NCBI GenBank assembly: GCA_041860225.1
Contig: CP151794.1
Coordinates: forward strand, 868,001 to 932,000
Length of the DNA stretch: 64,000 nt
From: Magnimaribacter mokuoloeensis
GTDB taxonomy: Bacteria; Pseudomonadota; Gammaproteobacteria; Magnimaribacterales; Magnimaribacteraceae
Reading direction: 5' to 3'
The translations under genes and the position numbers were made by a program. The notes below the pieces were generated by a model. The model was not told the DNA's origin. It worked only from the letters and a program-made list of their open reading frames with translations, and did not search any database. Shown here piece by piece: positions 10,016-19,136 of the stretch (positions are counted from its first letter, which is position 1; each line of letters starts with the position of its first letter).

Positions 10016-10021
10016 ATTATA
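10016..10021 (-). promoter_or_regulatory. Possible internal -10 element for trpFBA
   Basis: On the minus strand the truA-trpF gap contains a perfect TATAAT ending 9 bases before the trpF ATG. No good -35 hexamer lies 16-18 bases upstream, so this is only a candidate. If real, the leader would be almost absent. No Trp-rich leader peptide or attenuator is seen. Confidence 0.25.
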
Positions 10022-10043
10022 GAATAGAAACACTTAAGAAATT

Positions 10044-10826
10044 TTAAATTAGATTATCTTTAAAACCTGGTAAGTGATATTTTGCAGGATACTTAGGACC
10101 TAAAAAATATAAACCCGAAGAGCTGACTGTCTTACCTGCAATCCTTCTATCTTTTTCGTTAAGTATATTCTTCATTTCTACAGGTTTAATTTCTTTTTTT
10201 CCTACCATCAATAATGTTCCAATAATTATTCTAACCATATGTAAAAGAAAAGCATTAGCTCTAAGTTCAAAGGTTATGAAATTATTTTTTTTTGAAATTT
10301 TTATATCTTCTATTGACCGTACGGGTGAATTTGATTGGCAACCAGATCCTCTAAACGAGCTAAAATCATGTTCTCCAATGAGATATTTTGAAGCAGCTCT
10401 CATGGCCCTGATATCTAGCTTTTGAGGAACAAACAAAGATCTTTTTGACCAAAGTGCTGAAGGTGTTTGATTATTCAAAATGCGGTATAAATATGATCGA
10501 TGTGTAGCTGAATATCGTGCGTGAAATGTTTCGTCTAGCTCTTTTGACCAAAGGACTTTTATATCATGGGGTAGATAGGAATTTATTCCTCTAACCCATT
10601 CACGTGTTGATCTTCTAGATTCAGTATCAAAATGAACAACCTGCATAAATGCGTGAACACCTGCATCAGTCCTACCACTACAAAAAGTTTTAATAGAGTG
10701 ATTAGCAACCTTGGAAATAGAATTTTCTAGATTCCCTTGAATGGTTTGTTCAGTACTCTTCTGCTTTTGAAATCCATAATATTCTGATCCATCATATTCA
10801 ATGCCTAAAACTACTCTTGATTGCAT
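10044..10826 (-). CDS. truA: tRNA pseudouridine(38-40) synthase
   Basis: TruA makes pseudouridine in the anticodon stem-loop of many tRNAs. The catalytic Asp is in CSGRTDAGVHA (D54), the family signature. Length 260 aa is typical. It follows the reduced fimV gene by 3 bases; asd-fimV-truA-trpF is the conserved order in Pseudomonas and relatives. Confidence 0.97.
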   Translation of the reverse strand: MQSRVVLGIEYDGSEYYGFQKQKSTEQTIQGNLENSISKVANHSIKTFCSGRTDAGVHAFMQVVHFDTESRRSTREWVRGINSYLPHDIKVLWSKELDETFHARYSATHRSYLYRILNNQTPSALWSKRSLFVPQKLDIRAMRAASKYLIGEHDFSSFRGSGCQSNSPVRSIEDIKISKKNNFITFELRANAFLLHMVRIIIGTLLMVGKKEIKPVEMKNILNEKDRRIAGKTVSSSGLYFLGPKYPAKYHLPGFKDNLI

Positions 10827-10829
10827 AAA

Positions 10830-11165
10830 TCAGATTCCAATCTTTGACAATAATTGATCAGCATTCCTTTTTTCTTCTGGGCTTGGTGCATCTTCAAGAA
10901 CTTCTTGCAAAAGTCTAATTGCTTCATCCTTTTGATCCATTTCTATCAAGCTCCTTGAGAGATTTATCTTCGCAAGCTTCTCATTCCCAATCTCATTCGA
11001 AAGATCGATATCATGAATTAAAATTTCCCTTTTCTTTTCAAACCGGATAATGAATAAAAATAAACAAAAGATCAGAAGACCAATAAATAGTCCACTTATG
11101 CCTTCTAAGTCTATACCTGTAAATAAGTAAAATTCTGTTTCAAGATTCAATAAAAGGTTTTGCAT
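10830..11165 (-). CDS. Reduced FimV-like membrane protein
   Basis: A protein of about 111 residues with one transmembrane helix (roughly residues 22-42, hydrophobic run GLFIGLLIFCLFLFII) and a C-terminal TPR-like helical pair (about 60-110) with LSRSLIEMDQKDEAIRLLQE. That pattern resembles the C-terminal domain of FimV (AKAYIEMGD...A..LL.EV), and the gene sits between asd and truA exactly where fimV lies in Pseudomonas. The LysM domain and long acidic linker of normal FimV (600-900 aa) are absent. A TTG at 11180 could start five codons earlier, overlapping asd by 8 bases; I prefer the ATG at 11165. The FimV assignment is inference from position and tail. Confidence 0.72.
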   Translation of the reverse strand: MQNLLLNLETEFYLFTGIDLEGISGLFIGLLIFCLFLFIIRFEKKREILIHDIDLSNEIGNEKLAKINLSRSLIEMDQKDEAIRLLQEVLEDAPSPEEKRNADQLLSKIGI

Positions 11166-11172
11166 CTTTGGA

Positions 11173-12183
11173 TTAGTCAAATATCAGATTGGCGATCTGA
11201 ATACTGTTTAAAGCAGCTCCCTTAAGAAGGTTATCTGCAACCACCCACATATTCATTCTACAATCATCCCAAAGATCTTTCCTTAGCCTCCCTACGTGAA
11301 CAAGGTAATCTCCATCCGCGTCTGTAGCTGCTGTGGGATAGTCATTAGCACCAAGATCATAATGTAATTTTAATCCTGGAGAATTACTTAGCAATTTCAC
11401 AACCATATCTTCTGTTAAGGGCTTTTCTGTAAGTATATGAATAGATTCTGAGTGGCCATTAAGAACTGGAACTCTGACACAAGTTGCAGCGACATGTATA
11501 TTTGAATCAAGAATTTTGTGTGTTTCCTTCAAAAGTTTATTTTCTTCTTTAGTGTATCTATTTTCCTCCATTACATCACAGTGAGGTAATGCATTATTGG
11601 CAATTTGCTTAGGGTAAATATTATTCTCAAGTTCATTATCTCCTTGATATGCACTTAATTGATCCAGTAATTCTTCAGTAGCTTCCTTGCCAGTACCTGA
11701 AACAGCCTGCATTGTTGTGATATCTATCCGTTTAATCTTAAATTCTTCGTGAATAGGTTTAAGGGCAACTAACATCTGGATAGTTGAGCAATTTGGATTT
11801 GCAATGATTGAGGGTAAGTCATAATTTGATAGCTCATTACCATTAACCTCAGGAACAATAAGGGCTATATCATCGTCGTACCTGAAACAAGAGGAATTAT
11901 CTACAACCACGCAACCTTGAGATACGGCTTTAGGTGCATATTCAGCAGAGACAGAAGCACCGGCTGAAAAGAGGGCCAAGTCAGTGTAACTAAAATCATA
12001 TTCAGAAAGATCCTTTATAACGTGTTCTTTTCCTCGAAAGGTAACTGATCTTCCTTTTGATTTTTGACTTGCAAGCAGATCTATTTCAGCCTCGGGGAAA
12101 AAATTTTTTTCAAGTAAATTCTGGAAAGCCTGACCTACCATACCTGTTGCACCTGCTATGGCTATTCTTTTTGCTTTTTTCAT
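11173..12183 (-). CDS. asd: Aspartate-semialdehyde dehydrogenase
   Basis: Asd reduces aspartyl phosphate to aspartate semialdehyde for lysine, threonine and methionine synthesis and diaminopimelate. The N-terminal Rossmann motif GATGMVG and the catalytic Cys in NPNCST (C132) are both present, which separates it from the Cys-lacking Usg paralogue. The 336-residue length fits the Vibrio/Gram-positive type. It follows leuB by 2 bases. Confidence 0.96.
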   Translation of the reverse strand: MKKAKRIAIAGATGMVGQAFQNLLEKNFFPEAEIDLLASQKSKGRSVTFRGKEHVIKDLSEYDFSYTDLALFSAGASVSAEYAPKAVSQGCVVVDNSSCFRYDDDIALIVPEVNGNELSNYDLPSIIANPNCSTIQMLVALKPIHEEFKIKRIDITTMQAVSGTGKEATEELLDQLSAYQGDNELENNIYPKQIANNALPHCDVMEENRYTKEENKLLKETHKILDSNIHVAATCVRVPVLNGHSESIHILTEKPLTEDMVVKLLSNSPGLKLHYDLGANDYPTAATDADGDYLVHVGRLRKDLWDDCRMNMWVVADNLLKGAALNSIQIANLIFD

Positions 12184-12185
12184 CT

Positions 12186-13256
12186 TTATATCAATTTTTC
12201 AATAATCTTGTTACCCATATCTGAGGTTGATAATTTTTTACTATCATCTCCTTCAAGATCATGAGTAATATAACCCTCAGATAATACTGCTTGAATAGCA
12301 TTTTCTATCGCAGATGAAGCTTTGTTCAAGCTAAAACTGTACTTTAACATCATGGCAACTGAAAGAATTGCTGCTATGGGATTGGCAAGTCCTTTACCAG
12401 AAATATCCGGTGCCGAACCATGAACAGGTTCGTATAAACCTTGATTTTTAGAGTTTAAAGAAGCTGAAGGAAGCATACCTATCGAACCGGTAAGCATTGC
12501 TGCAATATCCGAAAGTATGTCGCCAAATAAGTTTCCAGTAACTATTACATCGAATTGTTTCGGTTCTCTAACTAATTGCATAGCGGCATTATCAACAAGC
12601 ATATGAGATAAGTGAACATCAGGGTACTCGCTAGCCAATTTTGAAATTACTTCTCTCCACAAAACACTAACCTCTAATACATTAGCTTTATCTACAGAGC
12701 ATAGATGTTTATTTCTTTTTTGAGCCGCTTCGAAAGCAACTCTACCAATTCTTTCAATTTCATCTCTTGAATAAACCATAGTATTGAAAGCTGATTGATT
12801 AGAATCAGAAGTACCCCTAGGTTCTCCAAAATATATTCCACCTGTTAGTTCCCTAATAATTAGAAGATCAAGATCTAGAACTTTTTCTGATTTTAAAGAG
12901 GAGGAGTCACTCAAATATTTTGATAAGATTGCGGGTCTGAGGTTTGCAAATAAATCTAGTTCTGATCGTAAAGCAAGTAAAGCTCTCTCTGGTCTGAGGT
13001 CATATTGAAGATTATCCCATGCAGGACCTCCAACAGCCCCTAGCAGTATCGCATCTGATTTTTTGGCTGCCTCTAATGTTGCCTCAGGCAGGGGTTTACC
13101 AAACTCTTCATATGCACATCCGCCGACTACTGATTGTGAAATATTTATCCCTAAATCTTGAGAGTCATTTAAATGCTCGAGAACTTTTCTTGCTTCGTTA
13201 CTAACTTCAGGCCCTATTCCATCTCCTGGTAGAAATAGAACTTCTCTACTTTTCAT
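12186..13256 (-). CDS. leuB: 3-isopropylmalate dehydrogenase
   Basis: LeuB oxidatively decarboxylates 3-isopropylmalate in leucine synthesis, using NAD. Start LPGDGIGPEV, the substrate-binding ELTGGIYFGEPRG and the metal-binding TGNLFGDILSD are all present. Full length (356 aa). It overlaps leuD by 11 bases. Confidence 0.98.
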   Translation of the reverse strand: MKSREVLFLPGDGIGPEVSNEARKVLEHLNDSQDLGINISQSVVGGCAYEEFGKPLPEATLEAAKKSDAILLGAVGGPAWDNLQYDLRPERALLALRSELDLFANLRPAILSKYLSDSSSLKSEKVLDLDLLIIRELTGGIYFGEPRGTSDSNQSAFNTMVYSRDEIERIGRVAFEAAQKRNKHLCSVDKANVLEVSVLWREVISKLASEYPDVHLSHMLVDNAAMQLVREPKQFDVIVTGNLFGDILSDIAAMLTGSIGMLPSASLNSKNQGLYEPVHGSAPDISGKGLANPIAAILSVAMMLKYSFSLNKASSAIENAIQAVLSEGYITHDLEGDDSKKLSTSDMGNKIIEKLI

Positions 13257-13902
13257 TTTTATTCCCTATTTTAAAAATCCAAGGTGATTCCATTGCCCTT
13301 TTCTCTTCAAATTCTTTTATTTCTGCTGCATGAATGAGACTTAATCCGATTTCATCTAAACCCTCTAAAATGCATTTCTTTCTGAAAGGATCTATCTCAA
13401 AAGTAGCAATTTCATTATCTTCAAAGAAGATAACTTGATTTTCTAAATCGATTTCAATTTCTTTACCTTCCTCTGCAATATTGAGCATCATAGAAATCTT
13501 TTCAGAGGAGAGAGTAATTGGTAAAAGACCGTTGTTAAAACAGTTGTTATAAAAAATATCTGCAAAACTCTCAGCAATAACAACCTTGAAGCCAAAATCC
13601 ATTAAAGACCAAACTGCATGTTCGCGACTAGAACCACAACCAAAGTTTTTCTTGCTAATCAATATGTCAGCACCATTGAATCTCTCTTGATTCAGAATAA
13701 ATTCTTTATTTGGCTTTCTCTGACCAATATCTTGTCCGGGAAAGCCCTCGTCTTCATACCTCCATGCATCGAATAGATTAGGTCCGAAACCACTCTTTTT
13801 AATAGATTTTAGAAACTGTTTAGGGATGATTTGATCAGTATCTATATTGTCTCTGTCAAGGGGAACAGCCCTTCCACGATGAAAAGTGAATGTATTTTTC
13901 AT
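13246..13902 (-). CDS. leuD: 3-isopropylmalate dehydratase small subunit
   Basis: LeuD is the swivel-domain subunit that forms isopropylmalate isomerase with LeuC. It has the DNIDTDQIIPKQFL start and the loop NFGCGSSREHA. The 218-residue length is that of the proteobacterial long form. It overlaps leuC by 4 bases (ATGA type) and leuB by 11. Confidence 0.98.
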   Translation of the reverse strand: MKNTFTFHRGRAVPLDRDNIDTDQIIPKQFLKSIKKSGFGPNLFDAWRYEDEGFPGQDIGQRKPNKEFILNQERFNGADILISKKNFGCGSSREHAVWSLMDFGFKVVIAESFADIFYNNCFNNGLLPITLSSEKISMMLNIAEEGKEIEIDLENQVIFFEDNEIATFEIDPFRKKCILEGLDEIGLSLIHAAEIKEFEEKRAMESPWIFKIGNKNEK

Positions 13903-15293
13903 AGCAAGTACTCCCTTACATCAACGAAATGGCCTTCTATAGCTGAAGCTGCAGCCGTACTAGGAGAAACAAGATGTGTTCTACCACCATACCCCTGTCT
14001 TCCTTCAAAATTCCTATTTGAAGTTGATGCGCAATGCTCTCCATCACCAAGTTGATCTGGATTCATGGCCAAACACATTGAACATCCTGGTGCTCTCCAT
14101 TCAAACCCTGAATCCATAAACACTTTATCAAGACCTTCTTCAATAGCTTGTTTAGAAACTAGACCTGATCCAGGCACTACAATTGCTCGTTTAATTGAGT
14201 CTGATATCTTTTTTCCTTCCAACACTTTCGCAGCCTCTCTCAAATCTTCGATCCTAGAATTAGTACAAGAACCTATAAATACTTGATCAAGCTTTATATC
14301 TTTAATTTTTTTACCAGGTTCCAGATCCATATAATCTAAGGCATGTTGAATAGATTCACTGTCAGGTTCAGGAATAAAACCATCAATATCAATCACCATC
14401 TCTGGAGATGTTCCCCAGGTAACTTGAGGTGCAATTAAAGATCCGTCTATCTCTATTTCTTTATCAAATGTAGCATCCTCATCACTAATCAATTCTTCCC
14501 ATTGACTCTTTGCATTAATCCATTGCTCTCCGGTGGGAGCAAATGGTCTATTTTTGATATAAGCCTCTGTAGTCTGGTCATAAGCAACTAGGCCAGCTCT
14601 TGCTCCAGCTTCTATTGCCATATTGCAAACAGTCATTCTTCCTTCAATAGACATGTTTTCAATTACAGATCCCGCGTACTCTATTGCATAACCAGTTCCT
14701 CCTGCTGTTCCTATCTTTCCTATTACTGCAAGAGTAACATCCTTGGGAGTTACACCTTTCTGTAAATCACCATTGATTGTGACTCTCATGTTTTGCAATT
14801 TAGATGTTTTGAGGCATTGCGTTGCAAGGACATGCTCTACTTCGGATGTGCCAATACCCATGGAAAGTGTGGCCAAAGCCCCGTGAGTTGAAGTGTGTGA
14901 GTCCCCGCATACAATTGTCATACCTGGAAGGGTTAAACCTTGCTCTGGGCCTACGACATGAACGATACCCTGACGCATATCGTGAATATCAAATTGTAAA
15001 ATATCATGTTCTTTGCAGTTTTCATCCAAGGTGACTACTTGTAGCTTAGCGACCTCATCATTTATACCTTGAATACCCTTTGCTCTGTCTGTAGTTGGAA
15101 CATTATGATCGGGGGTGGCAATATTTGATGAAATTCTCCACGGTTTTCTTCCGGCTATTTTTAGACCTTCGAAAGCTTGAGGAGACGTAACTTCATGAAT
15201 TAAATGTCTGTCTATATACAATAAATGAGTGCCGTCCTCCCTTTGTGTGACTTCATGAAGGTTCCATAACTTATCGTATAATGTTTGTGGCAT
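13899..15293 (-). CDS. leuC: 3-isopropylmalate dehydratase large subunit
   Basis: LeuC holds the [4Fe-4S] cluster of isopropylmalate isomerase. The cluster Cys residues are in IGSCTNSR (about residue 347) and GCSMCLAMN (about 407-410). DSHTSTHGA and the length of 464 aa are typical. It begins 8 bases after the aroC stop, with no room for its own promoter or leader attenuator in the gap. Confidence 0.98.
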   Translation of the reverse strand: MPQTLYDKLWNLHEVTQREDGTHLLYIDRHLIHEVTSPQAFEGLKIAGRKPWRISSNIATPDHNVPTTDRAKGIQGINDEVAKLQVVTLDENCKEHDILQFDIHDMRQGIVHVVGPEQGLTLPGMTIVCGDSHTSTHGALATLSMGIGTSEVEHVLATQCLKTSKLQNMRVTINGDLQKGVTPKDVTLAVIGKIGTAGGTGYAIEYAGSVIENMSIEGRMTVCNMAIEAGARAGLVAYDQTTEAYIKNRPFAPTGEQWINAKSQWEELISDEDATFDKEIEIDGSLIAPQVTWGTSPEMVIDIDGFIPEPDSESIQHALDYMDLEPGKKIKDIKLDQVFIGSCTNSRIEDLREAAKVLEGKKISDSIKRAIVVPGSGLVSKQAIEEGLDKVFMDSGFEWRAPGCSMCLAMNPDQLGDGEHCASTSNRNFEGRQGYGGRTHLVSPSTAAASAIEGHFVDVREYLL

Positions 15294-15301
15294 AAGATTA
15301 T

Positions 15302-16390
15302 TTAAGAATAGTCAGGTATATCAGTTACGACATCCGCATTCTGTGCTCTGTTTCGAAGGAAATGATCCATAATAACAAGAGCTGTCATTGCCTCAGCAAT
15401 TGGAGTTGCTCTAACACCTACACAAGGATCATGCCTTCCCTTAACCTGTATTTCTTGAGACTCACCAGAACTATCTATCGTTTTGCCTTCCTTGTTAATA
15501 CTTGAGGTAGGTTTTAAAGCTATTGAAAGATTGATATCCTGTCCTGTACTTATACCTCCGGAAATCCCTCCTGAATTATTCGACAAGTAACCGTCTGGAG
15601 ACATTTCATCTCTAACATCTGAACCTTTAGAGGCTATCAGATCAAAACCCTTACCGATTTCAAAACCTTTGACAGCATTTATACTCATCAACCCTTTTGC
15701 TAAATCAGCTTCAAGCTTATCGAAAACTGGTTCACCCAAACCTATTGGCATATTAGAAACAGTAACTTCAATTTTGGCGCCTATAGAATCACCTTCTTTT
15801 CTAAGATTATCTATCAACGTTTCTATGTCCTCTAAAACTTCAGAGTCAGGACAAAAGAATGGATTTTTATCTACTTGAGTCAGATCGATTTTATTAACTT
15901 CAATCGTACCGATCTGAGATAAATATCCTTTAATACCAATGCCTTGTTTATCGCTCAAATATTTTTTTGCTATTGCACCTGCAGCAACTCTCATAGCTGT
16001 TTCTCTAGCAGAAGATCTTCCTCCTCCCCTGTGATCTCTGTGACCATATTTTTTTGAATAAACATAATCAGCATGGGAGGGTCTAAAAACATCTTTTAAG
16101 TCATCATAATCTTTTGATTTCTGATCTTTATTTCTAATTAGCAAACCAATTGGTGTTCCCGTAGTCTTACCTTCAAAAACTCCAGATAGAAGTTCTACCT
16201 CATCATCTTCTTTCCTTTGAGTAGTATATTTTGAAGAGCCTGGTTTTCTCTTATCTAGTTCGCACTGTATATCCTCTTTTGATAAATCTAATCCAGGAGG
16301 ACAACCATCAATGACACACCCCAAGGCTATGCCATGACTCTCACCAAAAGTGGTCACAACAAATGAATTTCCAAAAGAATTTCCTGACAT
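15302..16390 (-). CDS. aroC: Chorismate synthase
   Basis: AroC makes chorismate from EPSP with reduced FMN. Signature blocks include TFGESHGIALGCVIDG at the N terminus, GHRDHRGGGRSSARET around residue 125, and GRHDPCVGVRATP near 320. Length 362 aa. It is the first gene of the long minus-strand run that ends at purF. In many gammaproteobacteria aroC is not next to leuC. Confidence 0.98.
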   Translation of the reverse strand: MSGNSFGNSFVVTTFGESHGIALGCVIDGCPPGLDLSKEDIQCELDKRKPGSSKYTTQRKEDDEVELLSGVFEGKTTGTPIGLLIRNKDQKSKDYDDLKDVFRPSHADYVYSKKYGHRDHRGGGRSSARETAMRVAAGAIAKKYLSDKQGIGIKGYLSQIGTIEVNKIDLTQVDKNPFFCPDSEVLEDIETLIDNLRKEGDSIGAKIEVTVSNMPIGLGEPVFDKLEADLAKGLMSINAVKGFEIGKGFDLIASKGSDVRDEMSPDGYLSNNSGGISGGISTGQDINLSIALKPTSSINKEGKTIDSSGESQEIQVKGRHDPCVGVRATPIAEAMTALVIMDHFLRNRAQNADVVTDIPDYS

Positions 16391-16421
16391 ATATTTATCT
16401 AATTACTCTACTGGGGGTGCG

Positions 16422-16427
16422 ATTATA
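16422..16427 (-). promoter_or_regulatory. Candidate -10 box of the aroC-to-purF run
   Basis: The minus strand has a perfect TATAAT 32 bases before the aroC ATG, with a weak -35 (TTCCCA) 16 bases further upstream. It is the obvious candidate to drive the fifteen-gene run. The + strand gene at 16511 starts from the same 120-base gap. Confidence 0.4.
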
Positions 16428-16510
16428 GAATTTTTATGGATTTTGGGAATTAAATTTGATATTTATTTGAAAACATCCAATATACTTCATCTAAAAAAGA
16501 TAGACGTCAT

Positions 16511-17152
16511 ATGATTAAAGCAGTTTTTTGGGATTTTGGAGGGGTTATAACCAGTAGCCCTTTTGAATCCTTCAATAGGTTTGAAAAAGAAAATGATTTA
16601 CCAAAAGACTTTCTTCGTTCAGTGAACTCTACCAATCCTGACTCAAATGCATGGGCAAGGCTAGAGAGAAACGAGGTAAATTTAGAAGAATTCGACAAAT
16701 TATTTGAGATAGAGAGTAAAAATCTAGGTCATCCTGTAAAAGGAAAAGATGTAATTGCCCTTTTAAGAGGCCAAGTCAGACCTGAAATGATTGCAGCTTT
16801 AAAAAAAATTAAAGGTAACTTACTTCAGGCATGTCTCACAAATAATATTCAATCAATGGGTGATATGGACTTTGATGGTAATGTATCAGCCTCTGGAAAA
16901 CACGATAAAGTGATGGAATTATTTGACTTCGTTTTTGAATCTAGCAAAGAGAATGTAAGAAAACCTGATCCTGACTTCTACTTACGCGCTTGCGAGAGGG
17001 GTAATGTAGATCCTACAGATGTAGTTTTTTTAGATGATCTTGGTATAAACCTAAAGCCTGCCAGAGAACTAGGAATGAAAACAATAAAAGTTATTCAACC
17101 AATGGATGCTCTATCAGAGCTAAATGCTTACTTAGATATCAATATAGATTAA
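16511..17152 (+). CDS. HAD-superfamily hydrolase (epoxide-hydrolase N-domain/ACAD10 type)
   Basis: A 213-residue haloacid-dehalogenase-fold hydrolase. Motif I is WDFGGV (nucleophile D8; the usual second Asp is Gly, as in the YihX and ACAD10-like branch), motif II is the Thr of CLTNN, the motif III Lys precedes PDPDFY, and motif IV is FLDDLG. A helical cap follows motif I. Such proteins are usually small-molecule phosphatases; the substrate cannot be told. Its stop abuts the stop of the convergent UPF0114 gene with no base between. Confidence 0.85.
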   Translation: MIKAVFWDFGGVITSSPFESFNRFEKENDLPKDFLRSVNSTNPDSNAWARLERNEVNLEEFDKLFEIESKNLGHPVKGKDVIALLRGQVRPEMIAALKKIKGNLLQACLTNNIQSMGDMDFDGNVSASGKHDKVMELFDFVFESSKENVRKPDPDFYLRACERGNVDPTDVVFLDDLGINLKPARELGMKTIKVIQPMDALSELNAYLDINID

Positions 17153-17668
17153 CTAGATACTCTTTGACTTGGAGGTAACAAAGTCCATGAGAGCAAGTAG
17201 TACTCCGGAAAGTATAAAGATTAGATGAACAACTACCATCCAGAAAATTTCTCTATCACTTATCTGTGATAAATCCATAAAAGCTGCAAGAAGATTAATA
17301 CCAGAAATAGTGACAATAGATGCCACTAGCTTTAATTTTAATTCACTGAAATCTACAGTGCCCATCCAGGTAGGTCTATCTTCGCTCTCTTCTGCTACAT
17401 GTATCTTGGAAACAAAATTTTCATATCCAGCAAAAATAATCATCAAAACTAAGTTGCCTACCAAGACTAAATCCACAATGTGCAAAACAAAAAGCATAAT
17501 GCCTTTCACGTCTTGTAGAAGCATTACAGGTAAGTAGTTAACTGTTTCTTGGATAACTTTTACTGTAATAAATAGGAGAGATAAACAGAGCACTATGTAT
17601 ATAGGCGCAAGAAGCCACCTACTCGCGAATATAAGGCGCTCTAAAAAATCTTCTAGAAAGTCTCTCAT
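17153..17668 (-). CDS. UPF0114 (YqhA) family membrane protein
   Basis: A 171-residue protein with about four transmembrane helices and the YqhA-type opening (LIFASRWLLAPIY) and centre (FAGYENFVSKI). Function is unknown. It is 3 bases downstream of prpD and is probably the last gene of the prp operon, but nothing in the sequence ties it to propionate metabolism. Confidence 0.85.
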   Translation of the reverse strand: MRDFLEDFLERLIFASRWLLAPIYIVLCLSLLFITVKVIQETVNYLPVMLLQDVKGIMLFVLHIVDLVLVGNLVLMIIFAGYENFVSKIHVAEESEDRPTWMGTVDFSELKLKLVASIVTISGINLLAAFMDLSQISDREIFWMVVVHLIFILSGVLLALMDFVTSKSKSI

Positions 17669-17671
17669 GAA

Positions 17672-19120
17672 TTATTCAGCAACGAAAAGATCCATGAAGT
17701 CTAGAACAGAAGTTGTTTCTAGATTGTTTTGATCCATACACAAGTTTAAGATATTTTGGCATCTTTCTTCTGAAAATTGAGTGGCTAAGTTCCTCTCGAA
17801 CTTTTCAACAAGCAGAGGAATTCCCTGTTCTCTTCTGCGTCTATGACCTATTGGATATTCAACCTCAATTTTATCAGTTGAAGTACCATCCTTAAAAAGG
17901 ATTTGTATAGCATTAGCAATCGAGCGTTTATCAGATTCTAGATACTCCTGTGTATATCTGATATCTTCTTCAATCACCATTTTTTCTCTTAATTGATCTA
18001 CTAATGGATCAGAAGCCACGTCATCTTCGTAATCTTCAGCAACTAAATCTCCTTTTAGGAGTCCGATTGCGGTCATATATTGAAGACAATGATCTCTGTC
18101 AGCCGGATTATTAAGGACACCTTCTTTGCTTATGATTCTTATTGCTGACTCATGAGTTGAAATCAAGATCTTCTCAATATCATCTAATTTATCTTTAACT
18201 TGATCGTGAAGTGTAACAGCTGCTTCAACTGCAGTTTGAGCATGGAACTCAGCAGGGAAGGAGATTTTAAAAAGCACATTCTCCATAACATATGAATCAA
18301 AATCTCTAGGAAGACTGAATGAATTCCCTTTAAATTGAACGTCATAAAAACCCCATGTAGGCGCAGTAAGAACACTTGGATAGCCTATCTGACCCTTTTG
18401 AGTTAATAAAACTAATTGAAGAGCTCTACTTGTTGCGTCTCCAGCTGCCCAGGACTTTCTTGGACCTGCATTCGGAGCATGTCTATAAGTTCTTAAACTC
18501 TGTCCATCTACCCATGCTTGCGATAATGCATCAATGGTTTGGTCTTTACTCAAACCAAACATTGAAGAAATGACGGCAGTAGAGGCAACCTTTACCAGTA
18601 CAACATGATCAAGCCCTACTCTATTGAAACTATTTTCTAGAGCTAAAACACCTTGAATCTCATGTGCTTTAATCATGTTGGTCAAAACATCTTTCATGGT
18701 GAGAGGATCCTTACCCTCTGATATATTCTTTTGAGATAAATAATCAGCAGCAGCTAATATTCCTCCAAGATTATCTGACGGATGTCCCCACTCAGCTGCC
18801 AACCATGTATCATTAAAGTCTAGCCATCTGATAATTGCACCAATATCCCAAGCGCCCTTCACAGGATCTAAAACATGATTTGTTCCAGGAACTCTTACAC
18901 CACCAGGTACTTCTGTTCCTTCAACGTAAGGGCCTAGTAAATTTTTGCAATCTGGAAAAGTAAGTGCAAGCAATCCACAACCCAATGTGTCCATTAAGCA
19001 ATTTCGAGCCGTATCATACGCTTCAGCACTTTCTATATTTTTATCTAATACATAATCTGCTATTTTAACTAGTACGTCATCAGGGTTAGGACGTACGTTT
19101 GTTTCAACGTTTCCAGACAT
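17672..19120 (-). CDS. prpD: 2-methylcitrate dehydratase
   Basis: PrpD dehydrates 2-methylcitrate in the methylcitrate cycle, which turns propionyl-CoA into pyruvate and succinate. It is a 482-residue MmgE/PrpD-family protein; E. coli PrpD is 483. Characteristic parts are the CLMDTLGCGLLAL region, DFNDTWLAAEWGHPSDN near residue 100, and the C-terminal EYPIGHRRRR. This is the iron-sulfur-independent route; no acnD or prpF is present. It follows prpC by 16 bases. Confidence 0.95.
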   Translation of the reverse strand: MSGNVETNVRPNPDDVLVKIADYVLDKNIESAEAYDTARNCLMDTLGCGLLALTFPDCKNLLGPYVEGTEVPGGVRVPGTNHVLDPVKGAWDIGAIIRWLDFNDTWLAAEWGHPSDNLGGILAAADYLSQKNISEGKDPLTMKDVLTNMIKAHEIQGVLALENSFNRVGLDHVVLVKVASTAVISSMFGLSKDQTIDALSQAWVDGQSLRTYRHAPNAGPRKSWAAGDATSRALQLVLLTQKGQIGYPSVLTAPTWGFYDVQFKGNSFSLPRDFDSYVMENVLFKISFPAEFHAQTAVEAAVTLHDQVKDKLDDIEKILISTHESAIRIISKEGVLNNPADRDHCLQYMTAIGLLKGDLVAEDYEDDVASDPLVDQLREKMVIEEDIRYTQEYLESDKRSIANAIQILFKDGTSTDKIEVEYPIGHRRRREQGIPLLVEKFERNLATQFSEERCQNILNLCMDQNNLETTSVLDFMDLFVAE

Positions 19121-19136
19121 AATTTTTTTCCTTTAA

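Noticed and set aside
9384..10043. trp attenuator or leader peptide ahead of trpF
   Set aside because: The 36-base gap has no open frame with Trp codons and no hairpin with a T run.
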